Under the pieces are notes generated by a model. The model searched no databases and was not told where the DNA came from. It saw only the letters and a list, made by a program, of their open reading frames with translations. From the NCBI GenBank assembly GCA_945882315.1, contig CAMCWB010000028.1:1-45593 (forward strand): a DNA stretch of 45,593 nucleotides, read 5' to 3'. The stretch is from Bauldia litoralis (GTDB lineage: Bacteria > Pseudomonadota > Alphaproteobacteria > Rhizobiales > Kaistiaceae). The position numbers and the translations under genes were made by a program. This document shows positions 1 to 9,891 of this stretch, in pieces (position 1 is the first letter of the stretch; every line of letters begins with the position of its first letter).

Positions 1-116
1 AGCCCGCCCCACCCGGCAGTACGCACCTCCGCCGCTGCGAACATGCGCCGCCCGCGCTCATCGAGGTTGCGCCCCACCGTATCCCAGCGATACCTGATGG
101 CATCCGCGTCGATCAT
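1..116 (-). CDS. ISAzo13-type transposase, N-terminal fragment cut by window edge
   Basis: Reading the minus strand from an ATG at 116 gives an open frame of 38 codons running off the left edge, beginning MIDADAIRYRWDTVG and continuing with LDERGRRMFAAAE. From family knowledge, this pattern (an I-R start, then LDERxRRxFAAAEA and a Gly-rich AGxGG) is the N-terminus of ISAzo13-family transposases. Only about a tenth of such a protein is visible, so whether the element is intact cannot be judged. It lies upstream of and co-directional with nothing else; the next gene starts at 978 on the same strand and ends at 220. Recognition is by memory of the family, not by a search. Confidence 0.65.
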   Translation of the reverse strand, partial: MIDADAIRYRWDTVGRNLDERGRRMFAAAEVRTAGWGG

Positions 117-219
117 GCGACCGACCTACGCCGGTTCGAAGCTCTCAGGAATCCTCTAGAACCGAGTCACAGCGACGCACGCCCGACAGAGCGTGATTCA
201 GTTGTTGTTCGGAATGTCC

Positions 220-978
220 TTACTCACGGCTCTGGCCGAACAGGCGGAGGAACATCAGGAACAGGTTGATGAAGTCGAGATAGAGGCTGAGGGCCCCCAT
301 GATCGCCTTCCGGCCGGAAACGGCGGCGTCATCGCCGGCGAAGTACATTTCCTTGATCTTCTGCGTGTCGTAGGCGGTCAGACCCGTGAAAATAAGCACG
401 CCGATCACCGAAATCGCGAAACCCAGCGCCGACGATGCAAGCCACCAATTTACGAGCATCGCGATGATGAGGCCGATCAGACCCATGAACAGGAAGGAGC
501 CCATGCCGGTCAGATCGCGTTGCGTCGTGTAGCCCCAGAGGCTTACCGCACCGAAGGTAGCGGCGGTGATGAAGAAGACCTGGGTGATGCTATTCTGCGT
601 GTAGAGCGCAAAAATCGTCGCCAGCGACACGCCCATAAGCGCGGCAAAGACCCAAAAGACGAGCTGGGCTGTGCCGACGGCCATCGTATGAACGCGGAAG
701 CTCAGGAAGAACACCATCGCCAGCGGCGCCAGCATGATGACCCAGCGCAGCGGCGAGCCGAACAGCGTCTGGCCGATCTCCGTAAACATCAAGCCACTGG
801 CGGTCTCTTGGAAGGCGACCGAAAAAACGCCATAGGCAAAAGCACCGGTCAGCGCGAGGCCGATCGCCATGTAATTGTAAACGCGCAGCATGTAGGCGCG
901 GAGACCCTCGTCGACCGCGCCTACCGCACCGGTCGCACGAGCGCCGTAGCGGGCCGGCTGGTTCTCGTAGTTCGCCAT
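220..978 (-). CDS. Bax inhibitor-1 / YccA family membrane protein
   Basis: A 252-residue inner-membrane protein of the Bax inhibitor-1 (TMBIM, UPF0005) family, whose members form Ca2+-leak-type channels or interact with membrane proteases; the bacterial role is not settled. The sequence has a short polar N-terminus (about 30 residues rich in Ala, Gly and Tyr) and then about seven hydrophobic segments, with the family's typical LTAYDTQKIKEMY stretch between the last two and a short tail ending SRE. I chose the ATG at 978 because it begins MANYENQPARYG, a common start in rhizobial homologs, and is preceded by a strong GGAGAGGGAA ribosome site. The open frame continues upstream to 1791 but that part is only the shadow of thpR on the other strand. 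Confidence 0.93.
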   Translation of the reverse strand: MANYENQPARYGARATGAVGAVDEGLRAYMLRVYNYMAIGLALTGAFAYGVFSVAFQETASGLMFTEIGQTLFGSPLRWVIMLAPLAMVFFLSFRVHTMAVGTAQLVFWVFAALMGVSLATIFALYTQNSITQVFFITAATFGAVSLWGYTTQRDLTGMGSFLFMGLIGLIIAMLVNWWLASSALGFAISVIGVLIFTGLTAYDTQKIKEMYFAGDDAAVSGRKAIMGALSLYLDFINLFLMFLRLFGQSRE

Positions 979-1230
979 CGAAATTCCCTCTCCTCGAAGC
1001 GAGCGCGGGACCTCCCGCCTTCTCTCACACTCGGCTTGCAATATGGTCTTTCCCCGAAAGCCAAACAAGTGGTCAGGTTCGAACTGACATTTTCGTGACC
1101 GGCAGGCCGAGCGGAATGACTTGTCAGGGAAATCCCGATTGCCGCGCTGCAGCAAAAACTTGGCCGAAGCGCATCGACGAGCGGGAGCGAACGCCCCATA
1201 CTGAGTGAGTCGCTGGAAGGGAGAATCACC

Positions 1231-1821
1231 ATGCCGCGGCTCTTCACCGGGATCGAGATTCCGGCCCCCCTCGCCGACCGCATGTCTTATTTGCGCGGCG
1301 GACTTCCCGGGGCGCGATGGATCGATCGGGAAAATTACCACCTCACTCTGCGTTTCATCGGCGATGTCGACATGCATGTCGCCGACGAGGTTGCCGCCGA
1401 ACTCGCCCGCGTCCGGCGCCAGGCCTTCACGCTGAAGCTCGGCGACGTCGGCATTCTCGGCACCAAACGGCCGCACGCCATCGTCGTCCGCGCCGAGCCG
1501 AGCCCGGCCCTGATCGAGCTGCAGGCCGAGCATGAGCGCATCATGCAGCGCATCGGCCTCCTGCCGGAAAGCCGGAAATACACGCCGCACGTGACCTTGG
1601 CGCGGCTGCGCGGTGCCAGCGGCCACGACATCGCCACCTATTTGTCGCTGCGCGGCGGCTTCTCGACCGAATCCTTCCCCGTCGAGCGCTTCGTTCTCTT
1701 CTCGGCGCGGAACTCGACCGGCGGTGGACCCTATCTGGTCGAGGAGGATTATCCCCTCGGCGCAAACGCCGGCCGAATCATTCCCGCACAATACGAGGCC
1801 GAGACATGGCAGAGAGACTGA
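1231..1821 (+). CDS. thpR: RNA 2',3'-cyclic phosphodiesterase
   Basis: A 196-residue 2H-phosphoesterase of the ThpR/LigT family. The two signature HxTx motifs are visible as HLTL at residues 37-40 and HVTL at 120-123, spaced as expected for the bilobal fold whose two histidines hydrolyse 2',3'-cyclic phosphate to a 2'-phosphate on RNA ends. The N-terminus [10 protein letters not shown] is typical. The cellular substrate is uncertain; the protein is soluble, with no signal peptide. The ATG at 1231 is preceded by GGAAGGGAGAATCACC, a good ribosome site. Its last 16 bases overlap the start of the pterin dehydratase gene, so the two are probably translated together. Confidence 0.93.
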   Translation: MPRLFTGIEIPAPLADRMSYLRGGLPGARWIDRENYHLTLRFIGDVDMHVADEVAAELARVRRQAFTLKLGDVGILGTKRPHAIVVRAEPSPALIELQAEHERIMQRIGLLPESRKYTPHVTLARLRGASGHDIATYLSLRGGFSTESFPVERFVLFSARNSTGGGPYLVEEDYPLGANAGRIIPAQYEAETWQRD

Positions 1822-2099
1822 GCGCCGAGGCGGCCAAGGCCGAACTCGACAAGATCTCCGGCTGGCGGCTGGCGAAAAGCGGCGCCGCGGTCGCGAAAAC
1901 CTTCGAATTCGCGGATTTCAGCGAGGCTTTCGGCTTCATGGCGCGGGCCGCACTCGTCGCCGACAAGATGAACCACCACCCCGACTGGTCGAACAGCTAC
2001 AACAAGGTCAAGGTCGTCCTGTCGAGCCATGATGCTGGCGGCCTGACCGCCCGCGACTTCAAGCTCGCCGCCGCCCTGAATAAAATAGCCAAGGTCTAG
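1806..2099 (+). CDS. phhB: 4a-hydroxytetrahydrobiopterin dehydratase
   Basis: A 97-residue pterin-4a-carbinolamine dehydratase (PCD/DCoH family), which removes water from 4a-hydroxytetrahydropterin so that the pterin cofactor can be recycled. The active-site signature HHPDW is seen at residues 57-61, followed by Y.KVKV and a [10 protein letters not shown] segment, the usual order in this family. Full length for the family. It overlaps the end of thpR by 16 bases and is followed closely by a DUF1232 gene, making a likely three-gene operon. No phenylalanine hydroxylase gene is in the window, so its metabolic partner cannot be named; many alphaproteobacteria keep this gene apart from phhA. Confidence 0.93.
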   Translation: MAERLSAEAAKAELDKISGWRLAKSGAAVAKTFEFADFSEAFGFMARAALVADKMNHHPDWSNSYNKVKVVLSSHDAGGLTARDFKLAAALNKIAKV

Positions 2100-2160
2100 G
2101 CTTTTGCTTGCAGTGGAGCCGAAAAATCCCCATTTCCTTCCCGTGAAAACGGAGGGTGTG

Positions 2161-2559
2161 ATGAACCGGGTTCTCGAAGGCGAAATTCTCGGGCCTGAGC
2201 TGACGCCCGAGGAAGAGGCGTCGCGGGCGAAACGCGTCCGCAGCCGGTTCCTGGCCACCTTCCGCAAGGCGGTGCGCTACATTCCCTTCGCCGACGAGGT
2301 CGTCGCAGCTTATTTCTGTGCGCTCGACCCCTCGACGCCGCACCGCGTACGGGGAATGCTTCTGGCGGCCCTCGCCTATTTCGTCCTGCCGACCGATGTC
2401 ATCCCGGACTTCCTGGTCGGCATCGGCTTCGGCGACGACGCGACGGTGCTGCTGGCGACGATCACGCTGGTTCGCAGCCATATCAGCGCCGTCCACCGCG
2501 AAGCCGCCAAGCGCTTCATCGACGGCGAGGAAACGCAGCCGAATCGGGATCGCGCCTGA
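2161..2559 (+). CDS. YkvA-like DUF1232 small membrane protein
   Basis: A 132-residue protein carrying a DUF1232 (YkvA) domain at about residues 60-105, recognised by YFVLPTDVIPDFL followed by GFGDDATVL, the characteristic loop-amphipathic pattern. The domain is small and membrane-associated; its function is unknown. I chose the ATG at 2161 because an AACGGAGGG ribosome site sits directly in front, rather than an upstream TTG at 2104 that would overlap no signal. It follows phhB by 61 bases in the same direction and is probably the last gene of that operon. Nothing unusual in length or composition. Confidence 0.88.
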   Translation: MNRVLEGEILGPELTPEEEASRAKRVRSRFLATFRKAVRYIPFADEVVAAYFCALDPSTPHRVRGMLLAALAYFVLPTDVIPDFLVGIGFGDDATVLLATITLVRSHISAVHREAAKRFIDGEETQPNRDRA

Positions 2560-2892
2560 TCGGTCTCCGTAAATCGGCCTCGGATTTTTACCCGGCTTGG
2601 CTTATGGTAAACGCGATGGGGGCATCAGGAGACGCGGGACGCAGCCGGTAGCTGTGTGCGGGGGCGGCAAGAGGCGAGGGACTCCCGTTCGGGCGGTCCG
2701 GCTTTCCAATCGCATCACATTGTTGTCGAAATTCCGCGCACAAGACATTTGGCGGATCGAGACTTTTTCCATAAACAGCGGTCACGACCGTCGCGGTTGA
2801 CGGAAAAGTAACTTCGGCAGGCCAATTTTAATCAATCCTTCATTCGAAGGGCTCGCGCGATCGGCGACTCGCGCAAGAGGCGGTGGGAAGAA
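2560..2892. other. Intergenic stretch, leader of the IalB-like gene
   Basis: No convincing gene is seen in these 333 bases on either strand; short frames here lack ribosome sites and family resemblance. The last 100 bases become AT-richer (around 2790-2840) with a TTGACG at 2797-2802 that could be a -35 element for the ialB-like gene, but no good -10 stands at 16-18 bases from it, so the promoter is not called. Confidence 0.5.
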
Positions 2893-3417
2893 ATGACTAT
2901 TCGCTCGCTTATGACAGGTGCGTTCATTCTGGCCGTATCGGTGACGGCCGCTTTGGCGCAGGCGCCGAGCCCGCTCGGCTCGTTCCGTAACTGGAACGCC
3001 TATACGCATTCCGATGCGGAGGGGAAATCCTGCTACATCGCAACCCAGCCGCAGAGTTCCAAATACAGTCGTGAGATATCGGACCGCGATCCGGTCTTCT
3101 TCCTCATCACGACCCGCGTCGCCGGCGACGCGTCGAAGAGCATCCGCAACGAGGCGAGCACCATCATCGGCTACCCCTTCAAGCCGGATTCGACCGTGAC
3201 GGTCGATATCGACGGCAAGAAGTTCACGATGTTCACCCGCGAGGACAATGCCTGGTTCAACGACCGCGCCAGCGAGGCGAACTTCATCGCGGCGATGAAG
3301 TCGGGCACCTCGATGAACGTCGAAGGCATGTCGGGCCGCGGCACGGTCACGACCGATACCTATTCGCTATCCGGCGTCACCGCCGGGCTCGACGCCATCG
3401 CCAAGGAATGCCCCTGA
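2893..3417 (+). CDS. Invasion-associated locus B (IalB) family periplasmic protein
   Basis: A 174-residue exported protein of the IalB family. Residues 1-22 form a signal peptide (MTIRSLMTGAFILAV..., cleavage after ALA at about 22). The mature part opens with FRNWNAYTH, has a Cys at 47 in GKSCYIA and a second Cys near the C-terminus (KECP), the pair found in this family and likely a disulphide. Typical features SIRNEASTIIGYPF and SGTSMNVEGMSGRGT are present. IalB was named in Bartonella for erythrocyte invasion, but homologs are widespread in free-living Rhizobiales where the role is unknown. The ATG follows GGTGGGAAGAA. The gene stands alone, with 131 bases to rlmN. Confidence 0.88.
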   Translation: MTIRSLMTGAFILAVSVTAALAQAPSPLGSFRNWNAYTHSDAEGKSCYIATQPQSSKYSREISDRDPVFFLITTRVAGDASKSIRNEASTIIGYPFKPDSTVTVDIDGKKFTMFTREDNAWFNDRASEANFIAAMKSGTSMNVEGMSGRGTVTTDTYSLSGVTAGLDAIAKECP

Positions 3418-3548
3418 TTCGAGGGGGTTTCCGGCGGGACTGACCTCCGGGCCCAGACTGCGCTATAAGACCGCTTTCCGGCAGGTGGGGTCGCGAAAGG
3501 CATTTTCGCCTCCCATATCCCTGCTTTCGATGAGCGGACGGACTTCGG

Positions 3549-4757
3549 ATGACGATGATTGAGGCTCCCGACGGGCTGAAGGCGGGCGTGGAACGCCGCG
3601 TCGAGAAGCCGTCTCTGGTCGGGCTGACCCGCGACGAGCTGGCCGCCGCCCTCGTCGGTGCCGGCATCGCCGAGCGCCAGGCGAAGATGCGCGCCGCCCA
3701 GCTCTGGCACTGGCTCTATCTCCGTGGCGCGACCGATTTCTCGGTCATGACCAACATCTCCAAGGATCTGCGCGCCAGGCTCGCCGATACCTTCGTCATC
3801 GACCGGCCCGAGATCGTCTCCGAGCAGATTTCCAATGACGGCACGCGGAAATGGCTGTTCCGTTATCCCTCCCGCGGCGCCGGGCGCCCGGTCGAGATCG
3901 AGACCGTCTATATCCCCGAAGAGGGCCGCGGCACGCTCTGCCTGTCGAGCCAGGTCGGCTGCACGCTGTCCTGCAGCTTCTGCCACACCGGCACCCAGAA
4001 GCTCGTCCGCAACCTGACGTCGGGCGAGATCGTCGGCCAGATCCTCGCCGCCCGCGACCGCCTCGGCGACCACACCGGCGGCGCCCCGATCGAGGGTGCC
4101 GTGCCGTCCACCGGACGTCTGGTCTCGAATGTCGTCATGATGGGCATGGGCGAGCCGCTCTATAATTTCGACGAGGTCAAGAAGGCGCTGCTGATCGCCT
4201 CCGACAATGAAGGCATCGGCCTGTCGCGCCGCCGCATCACCTTGTCGACCTCGGGCGTCGTGCCGATGATCGAGCGCGCCGGCGCCGAGATCGGCGTCAT
4301 GCTGGCGATCTCGCTCCATGCCGTGCGCGACGCGCTTCGCGACGAACTGGTGCCGATCAACAAGAAATATCCGATCGCCGAATTGCTGGCGGCCTGCCGC
4401 GCCTATCCGGGCCTGTCGAACGCCCGCCGCATCACCTTCGAATATGTGATGCTGAAGGGCGTCAACGACTCGGCCGCCGACGCGCGCCAGCTGGTCAAGC
4501 TCCTCGCCGGCATACCGGCCAAGATCAACCTGATCCCTTTCAATCCCTGGCCGGGCAACACTTACGAATGCTCTGACTGGGAGCAGATCGAGCGCTTCGC
4601 CGACATCGTCAACCGGGCCGGCTACGCCTCGCCGATCCGTACGCCGCGCGGCCGCGACATCCTCGCCGCCTGCGGCCAGTTGAAGAGCGAGAGCGAGCGT
4701 CTGCGGATCCGCGAGCGGCTGGCGCTCGAGGCCATGCTGCCGAGTGCTGCGGAGTGA
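3549..4757 (+). CDS. rlmN: Dual-specificity 23S rRNA A2503 / tRNA A37 methyltransferase RlmN
   Basis: A 402-residue radical-SAM enzyme that methylates C2 of A2503 in 23S rRNA and A37 of some tRNAs. The iron-sulphur motif CxxxCxxC is seen at residues 138, 142 and 145 (GCTLSCSFC). The two other cysteines of the ping-pong mechanism, matching C118 and C355 of the E. coli enzyme, appear at 131 and 375 (ILAACGQL). GMGEPL at about 199, LSTSG, and the [10 protein letters not shown] segment are all in place. Full length with the extra N-terminal 20-30 residues common in alphaproteobacteria. Its last 14 bases overlap the next small membrane-protein gene. Confidence 0.97.
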   Translation: MTMIEAPDGLKAGVERRVEKPSLVGLTRDELAAALVGAGIAERQAKMRAAQLWHWLYLRGATDFSVMTNISKDLRARLADTFVIDRPEIVSEQISNDGTRKWLFRYPSRGAGRPVEIETVYIPEEGRGTLCLSSQVGCTLSCSFCHTGTQKLVRNLTSGEIVGQILAARDRLGDHTGGAPIEGAVPSTGRLVSNVVMMGMGEPLYNFDEVKKALLIASDNEGIGLSRRRITLSTSGVVPMIERAGAEIGVMLAISLHAVRDALRDELVPINKKYPIAELLAACRAYPGLSNARRITFEYVMLKGVNDSAADARQLVKLLAGIPAKINLIPFNPWPGNTYECSDWEQIERFADIVNRAGYASPIRTPRGRDILAACGQLKSESERLRIRERLALEAMLPSAAE

Positions 4758-5196
4758 TCGCCTGAGCACCTTCCTCCGCCTGCTCTTTCTGGTGCCGTTC
4801 GGCTTCGCCGCCGCCTGCATCGCGGCCGGCATGATGGCGACGCTCGGCATCTTCGGCGTTGAATATCTCGATCTCGACGTCATCGGCTGGTACATTGGTG
4901 GCGCGATCGCGAATATGATCTCGGCTGGATCGATAGCCTTCCTGCCGGCGGCGCTCGCGATAATCCTCGCCGAGGTCTTCGCCTGGCGCTCGGTGCTCTA
5001 CTACCTCCTGGCCGGCGGCCTGATCGGCGCTTTCGCCATCCATCTCACGGAGCAGTCCGGAGCGCTCGATTTCGCCGCGCGGCCGGATGTGACGCTGCTG
5101 GCGGCCGGCTTCGTCGGCGGCTTCATCTATTGGCTGATCGCCGGCCGGCTGGCCGGCGCCGGCATTGCTAACGGCTCTGCGTCAAAGCCAACTTGA
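4744..5196 (+). CDS. Small four-helix membrane protein of unknown function
   Basis: A 150-residue hydrophobic protein with about four predicted membrane segments (roughly residues 8-32, 45-75, 80-105 and 117-138). I do not recognise a named family. The GTG start at 4744 lies inside the end of rlmN and overlaps it by 14 bases, which suggests translational coupling; no ATG is available before residue 30. The 3' end overlaps by 29 bases, tail to tail, with the LysE-type exporter gene on the opposite strand, so both stop codons lie in the neighbour's coding sequence. Codon use and GC match the core genome. Coding status is likely from length, hydrophobic pattern and tight packing. Confidence 0.7.
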   Translation: MLRSDRLSTFLRLLFLVPFGFAAACIAAGMMATLGIFGVEYLDLDVIGWYIGGAIANMISAGSIAFLPAALAIILAEVFAWRSVLYYLLAGGLIGAFAIHLTEQSGALDFAARPDVTLLAAGFVGGFIYWLIAGRLAGAGIANGSASKPT

Positions 5197-5809
5197 CGGC
5201 GAAGGCGCCGAGCACGCCGGCAAAGACCCAGTCGACGATGCGCGTTACCCGCCGCGACCGCTTGAGGTGATGGGCGATCCGTTCGGCGAACAGCACCAGC
5301 CCGAAATTCACCGGCACATTGACCACGACGAAGGTGAGGCCGAGGAAGAGGAGCTTCTTGGCCGCGTCCGGATCGGCCGGCGAGACGAATTGCGGCAGGA
5401 AGGTCACGAAGAAGACGATGACCTTCGGATTGAGGAGGTCGACGAGCAGCCCCTTCAGATAGACCGCCGACAGCGTCTCGGTGCCCTTCTGCCGATCGAG
5501 CGATAGCGCCGAGCCGTTGCGGATAGCGTCGTATGCCAGCCAGGCGAGATAAAGCGCGCCGACGATCTTCAGAATGGCGAAGGCCGTCGCCGAGGCGGCA
5601 AGCAGCGCCGACAGCCCGACTGCGACGAGGATGGTGTGCACGACGACGCCCGACAGCGCGCCGCTGGCGGCGGCGAAGCCCGCCTGCCGCGAATGCGACA
5701 CGGTCTTCGACAGGAAGAGCGTCATGTCCGGTCCCGGCGTCAGGCCGAGCACCACCGAGGCCAGGATGAAGGCCGCCAGAACCGGGAATTCGGGAATGAA
5801 GGCAGGCAT
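5168..5809 (-). CDS. LysE/RhtB family amino-acid exporter
   Basis: A 213-residue inner-membrane exporter of the LysE superfamily. It has about six hydrophobic segments and the family's N-terminal signature GLTPGPDMTLFLSKTVSHSR at about residues 23-42, then GxxxG-type helix and LYLAWLAYDAIR. Members export homoserine, threonine, lysine or other amino acids; the substrate cannot be read from the sequence. The ATG at 5809 is preceded by GGAGGGAGCC on the minus strand, an excellent ribosome site. It converges with the small membrane protein at 4744-5196 and diverges from the PAP2 gene at 5934, so the 124 bases between hold two promoters. Confidence 0.92.
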   Translation of the reverse strand: MPAFIPEFPVLAAFILASVVLGLTPGPDMTLFLSKTVSHSRQAGFAAASGALSGVVVHTILVAVGLSALLAASATAFAILKIVGALYLAWLAYDAIRNGSALSLDRQKGTETLSAVYLKGLLVDLLNPKVIVFFVTFLPQFVSPADPDAAKKLLFLGLTFVVVNVPVNFGLVLFAERIAHHLKRSRRVTRIVDWVFAGVLGAFAVKLALTQSR

Positions 5810-5933
5810 GGCTCCCTCCTCGCCTGGCGCGACTATAGCCGCCTGATCGGCGGCGTACAGGATCGCCGCGCCGCATGGACCGGGCCGGAACGCCCCTATA
5901 TGGTCCGCCCGGTTATTCGAAGGACGAGGCCGC

Positions 5934-6734
5934 TTGCACCGCCAGGGCGATCATCTGCGGGAATGGTATGGATCGCCGGCGCTGATTGCCGACCCGATCG
6001 TCCAGTCGATCCTTGCCGTCCTCCTGGTCTCGCTGATCTTCCTGACCCTGCCCGGCATCGACCCCTGGTTCACCGGCCTCTTCTATAACCCCAAGGTCGG
6101 CTTCCCGATGGATCGCCTGCCCGCCTTCACGGCGCTGCGCGGGCTCGGCGACCTCGCGGTCAAGGCGATCGTCGTCCTGCTGATCGGCGCGATGCTGGTG
6201 AAGATCGCCCGGCCCTGGCGCGCCGCGCCGATCCGGCCGAGCCATGTCATCTATCTTCTCTCGTCGCTGGTGATCGGGCCGGGCCTCGTCGTCAACGTGC
6301 TCTTCAAGGAGCATTGGGGACGGCCGCGGCCCGACGCGACAGCCGCCTTCGGCGGCGACGCGCCCTTCATCGAGATCTGGGACATGAGTGACCAGTGTCT
6401 CAACAATTGCTCCTTCGTGTCGGGCGAAGCCTCGGCGGCGATCTGGCTGGTTGCCGCGGCGATCCTGCTGCCGCTCGCCTGGCGGCCGCGTGCCCGGATC
6501 GTCCTTTGCGTCTTCGCGATACTCCTCTCCTTCAACCGGATCGCGTTCGGCCGTCACTTCCTGTCCGACGTGCTGATGGGCTGGGCGCTGACCGCGCTCG
6601 TCCTCGCCGTCATGCACCGGCTGATCGTCGACAAGCCGCCGGCCTGGCTGAGCGATGAAAAGCTGGAGGCCGGGCTGACGCAGTTCGGCTGGCGACTGCG
6701 CGGCAGGAAGGCGACGGGAGAGCCTGGCAACTGA
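5934..6734 (+). CDS. PAP2-family membrane phosphatase with altered SGH motif
   Basis: A 266-residue integral membrane phosphatase of the PAP2 superfamily, with about six membrane segments. The three catalytic blocks are visible: K125-x6-R132-P133 (KEHWGRPRP), SGE at 163-165 in place of the usual SGH, and R202-x5-H208-x3-D212 (RIAFGRHFLSD). The Glu at the normally catalytic His position is unusual but the rest is intact. Likely substrates are lipid or undecaprenyl phosphates. The start is taken as TTG at 5934, preceded by AAGGACGAGG; the ATG at 5900 is out of frame and no other upstream start is plausible. Its 3' end lies 9 bases from the convergent glycosyltransferase. Confidence 0.85.
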   Translation: MHRQGDHLREWYGSPALIADPIVQSILAVLLVSLIFLTLPGIDPWFTGLFYNPKVGFPMDRLPAFTALRGLGDLAVKAIVVLLIGAMLVKIARPWRAAPIRPSHVIYLLSSLVIGPGLVVNVLFKEHWGRPRPDATAAFGGDAPFIEIWDMSDQCLNNCSFVSGEASAAIWLVAAAILLPLAWRPRARIVLCVFAILLSFNRIAFGRHFLSDVLMGWALTALVLAVMHRLIVDKPPAWLSDEKLEAGLTQFGWRLRGRKATGEPGN

Positions 6735-6743
6735 AGCCAGGCG

Positions 6744-8381
6744 TCATTGCATGGAATTGTTGCTCGGCGGCGGCGACAGCCCCGGTATCCGCCCGCCGTC
6801 GCAGATGCGTTCGGCGCTGTCGATCCTGGCGATGCCGACGACGGTGTCCGGCCCGTGCGACCGCAGGATCTTCGTCTGCCAGTCGACCGTCGCAAATTCG
6901 ATCGGTCCGATCGCCGCCAGCTCGCTCGGCAGCGGATCGCGGCGGAGCGCCTGCCGCAGCGCCGTCTCCAGCGGCAGCTCGTCGACGCTCCGGTAGTTCC
7001 GGAACCAGACGAAATAGCAATTGCGCTCTGCCGGCGGCGCGATGCCGAGATCCGATCCGGCGGTATAGGCGTCGATCACCACCTTGGCGTTCGGCACCAG
7101 CCTCAGGAGGTTCGAACCGATATGGACATGGTTCGACAGGATGACGTTCTGCTTGCCATCCGGCGTACCGATCTTGGCGGCGACCGGCGCGTAGTCGACG
7201 AAGAGCACGCAGCGCGGCAGGCAGAAGGGCGGCGACAGGAAGAGGAAGGTCGCGAAGCGAAAGACCGCGATGATGACGACAAAGCCAATCGCGCCCTGGA
7301 AGAACCGCTCCATCGCGATTTGAGGAAAACTCGGCCGGCGATCGAGCCCCGCGAAAACCGCCGCCGGCAGCAGCGAGAACATCACGACGAGATAGCGCCC
7401 GCCTTCGATCCGCGTGCCGAGGAAGAAGAACGCGAAAAACATCGCCGCGACCATGATTACCGTCGCGTCGCGAAGCAGCGGATAGAGGTTCGCGTCGCCG
7501 TCGCCCTCCGAGGCTGCGGCGGTGGTCTCCGCCGCCGGCGCGGATGCCGGCCATCGTGCCAACGCAATCCCCAGGATGACGGCGAAGGGCAGCCAGAACT
7601 CGGCGGTGAGCAGGATCAGGAAGCCGAAGGATTCGAGGCCGGGGCCGCTGCTCGCGCCGGCTACCCTGCCGCCCAGCGTTCCGAGCAGCGCGTCGCGCGC
7701 CTCCCAGAGACCGATGAGGAGCGGCGAGACGACGACGAGCCCGGCGACGAGCGTCAGCCCCATCCGCGCCGAGAGAATCGCCGGGCGATAGGCCGGCCGG
7801 CGGATGGCGGCGACGAGCAGCGCCAGGAAGTAGAGCGCGAAGAGATATTTCGAGAGCAGCCCCATGCCGAGGCCGATGCCGAGAAACACATAGTCGATGG
7901 TCTGTGGCGCCCGCACCACCCGCATCAGGGCCCAGAAGGTGAAGCCCATGGCGAAGATCAGCGTCACGGTATGCGAGAATTGCTGGAAGATGTCCCAGCC
8001 GTAGAAAGCGGTGGCGCCGTAGCTCGCCAGCGCCGCGGTAAGTGCCGCGCGATGGCGGAAACCCGGCCGCAGGGCGAGATAGAAAAACACGGCGGCCCCG
8101 GTCATCAACGCCGTCTTCAGGATCTGGATGGTGAAGACGCTGAGGCCGGTGACCTGGATCAGGCCGTAGAAGAGCCAGTCGAAGAGCGGCGGATTGCGCA
8201 GCGAGTAATAAAGTTGGAACACCTGCACATGGACGGCCGCTTCGGTGTCGTCGACGCTGAAATTCGACGTCCCGAACAACCGGATCAGCATGTGGATGGC
8301 GAAAAAGGCGACCAGCCCGACGATGGCCGGGTCGAGCCCCGCCCGGCGGCTGTAACCGGCAATGGCGGCGCCTGCCTTCAT
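6744..8381 (-). CDS. GT39-type membrane glycosyltransferase (ArnT/PMT-like)
   Basis: A 545-residue polytopic protein resembling the ArnT/dolichyl-phosphate-mannose family (GT39, PMT_2), which moves a sugar from a polyprenyl-phosphate carrier to lipid A, protein or polysaccharide at the periplasmic face. The first periplasmic loop carries the acidic pair D44-D45 (FSVDDTEA) that binds metal or substrate in this family, followed by a NPPLFDWLFYGL segment. About ten to twelve hydrophobic helices fill residues 18-390; the C-terminal 150 residues are soluble and periplasmic. The acceptor is unknown. The ATG at 8381 is about 175 bases upstream-to-upstream of argG, so the two genes are divergent. Confidence 0.88.
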   Translation of the reverse strand: MKAGAAIAGYSRRAGLDPAIVGLVAFFAIHMLIRLFGTSNFSVDDTEAAVHVQVFQLYYSLRNPPLFDWLFYGLIQVTGLSVFTIQILKTALMTGAAVFFYLALRPGFRHRAALTAALASYGATAFYGWDIFQQFSHTVTLIFAMGFTFWALMRVVRAPQTIDYVFLGIGLGMGLLSKYLFALYFLALLVAAIRRPAYRPAILSARMGLTLVAGLVVVSPLLIGLWEARDALLGTLGGRVAGASSGPGLESFGFLILLTAEFWLPFAVILGIALARWPASAPAAETTAAASEGDGDANLYPLLRDATVIMVAAMFFAFFFLGTRIEGGRYLVVMFSLLPAAVFAGLDRRPSFPQIAMERFFQGAIGFVVIIAVFRFATFLFLSPPFCLPRCVLFVDYAPVAAKIGTPDGKQNVILSNHVHIGSNLLRLVPNAKVVIDAYTAGSDLGIAPPAERNCYFVWFRNYRSVDELPLETALRQALRRDPLPSELAAIGPIEFATVDWQTKILRSHGPDTVVGIARIDSAERICDGGRIPGLSPPPSNNSMQ

Positions 8382-8557
8382 GCCTCATGAACCCTGCTGC
8401 GCCGCGCGGGGCGGCATGAACCGGCCGGACCATGCAGAATCGCGCCGCCCGCCGCAAGCACCGGTACGGCTGCCGCGTCACCGTGGCCCTCGGCTTGCCG
8501 CAGGGGCGTTCCGCGGCCTATAAGCCCAGCGACTTTCATCCTGAAGCGGAGCCATTC

Positions 8558-9772
<1,215 letters not shown>

Positions 9773-9801
9773 CGGCCCTATTCCTGGCGGGCGACACTCT
9801 T

Positions 9802-9825
9802 AGCGGTTTTGTCGCACCGCTTTTT
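9802..9825 (+). terminator. Intrinsic terminator after argG
   Basis: A 6-bp stem AGCGGT/ACCGCT with an 8-base loop ends in a run of five T (9821-9825, the first T shared with the stem), 30 bases after the argG stop. Position and shape fit a rho-independent terminator. Confidence 0.6.
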
Positions 9826-9891
9826 AAGCCGTCGTTAAGGCGCGCAATGCCACTTTCCGGCCTCACGTCCTGATTGTATTTCCGAGGTCGC

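Noticed and set aside
979-1791. Upstream extension of the Bax-inhibitor frame
   Set aside because: Overlaps thpR antisense; the ATG at 978 has the ribosome site and the family start.
3360-4895. 511-codon minus-strand open frame over rlmN
   Set aside because: High-GC antisense frame without any family resemblance; rlmN on the plus strand is certain.
6747-8390. 547-codon plus-strand open frame
   Set aside because: Exact shadow of the GT39 gene; composition is charged nonsense (Arg/Glu/Gln/His rich), no ribosome site, while the minus frame has a clear family pattern.
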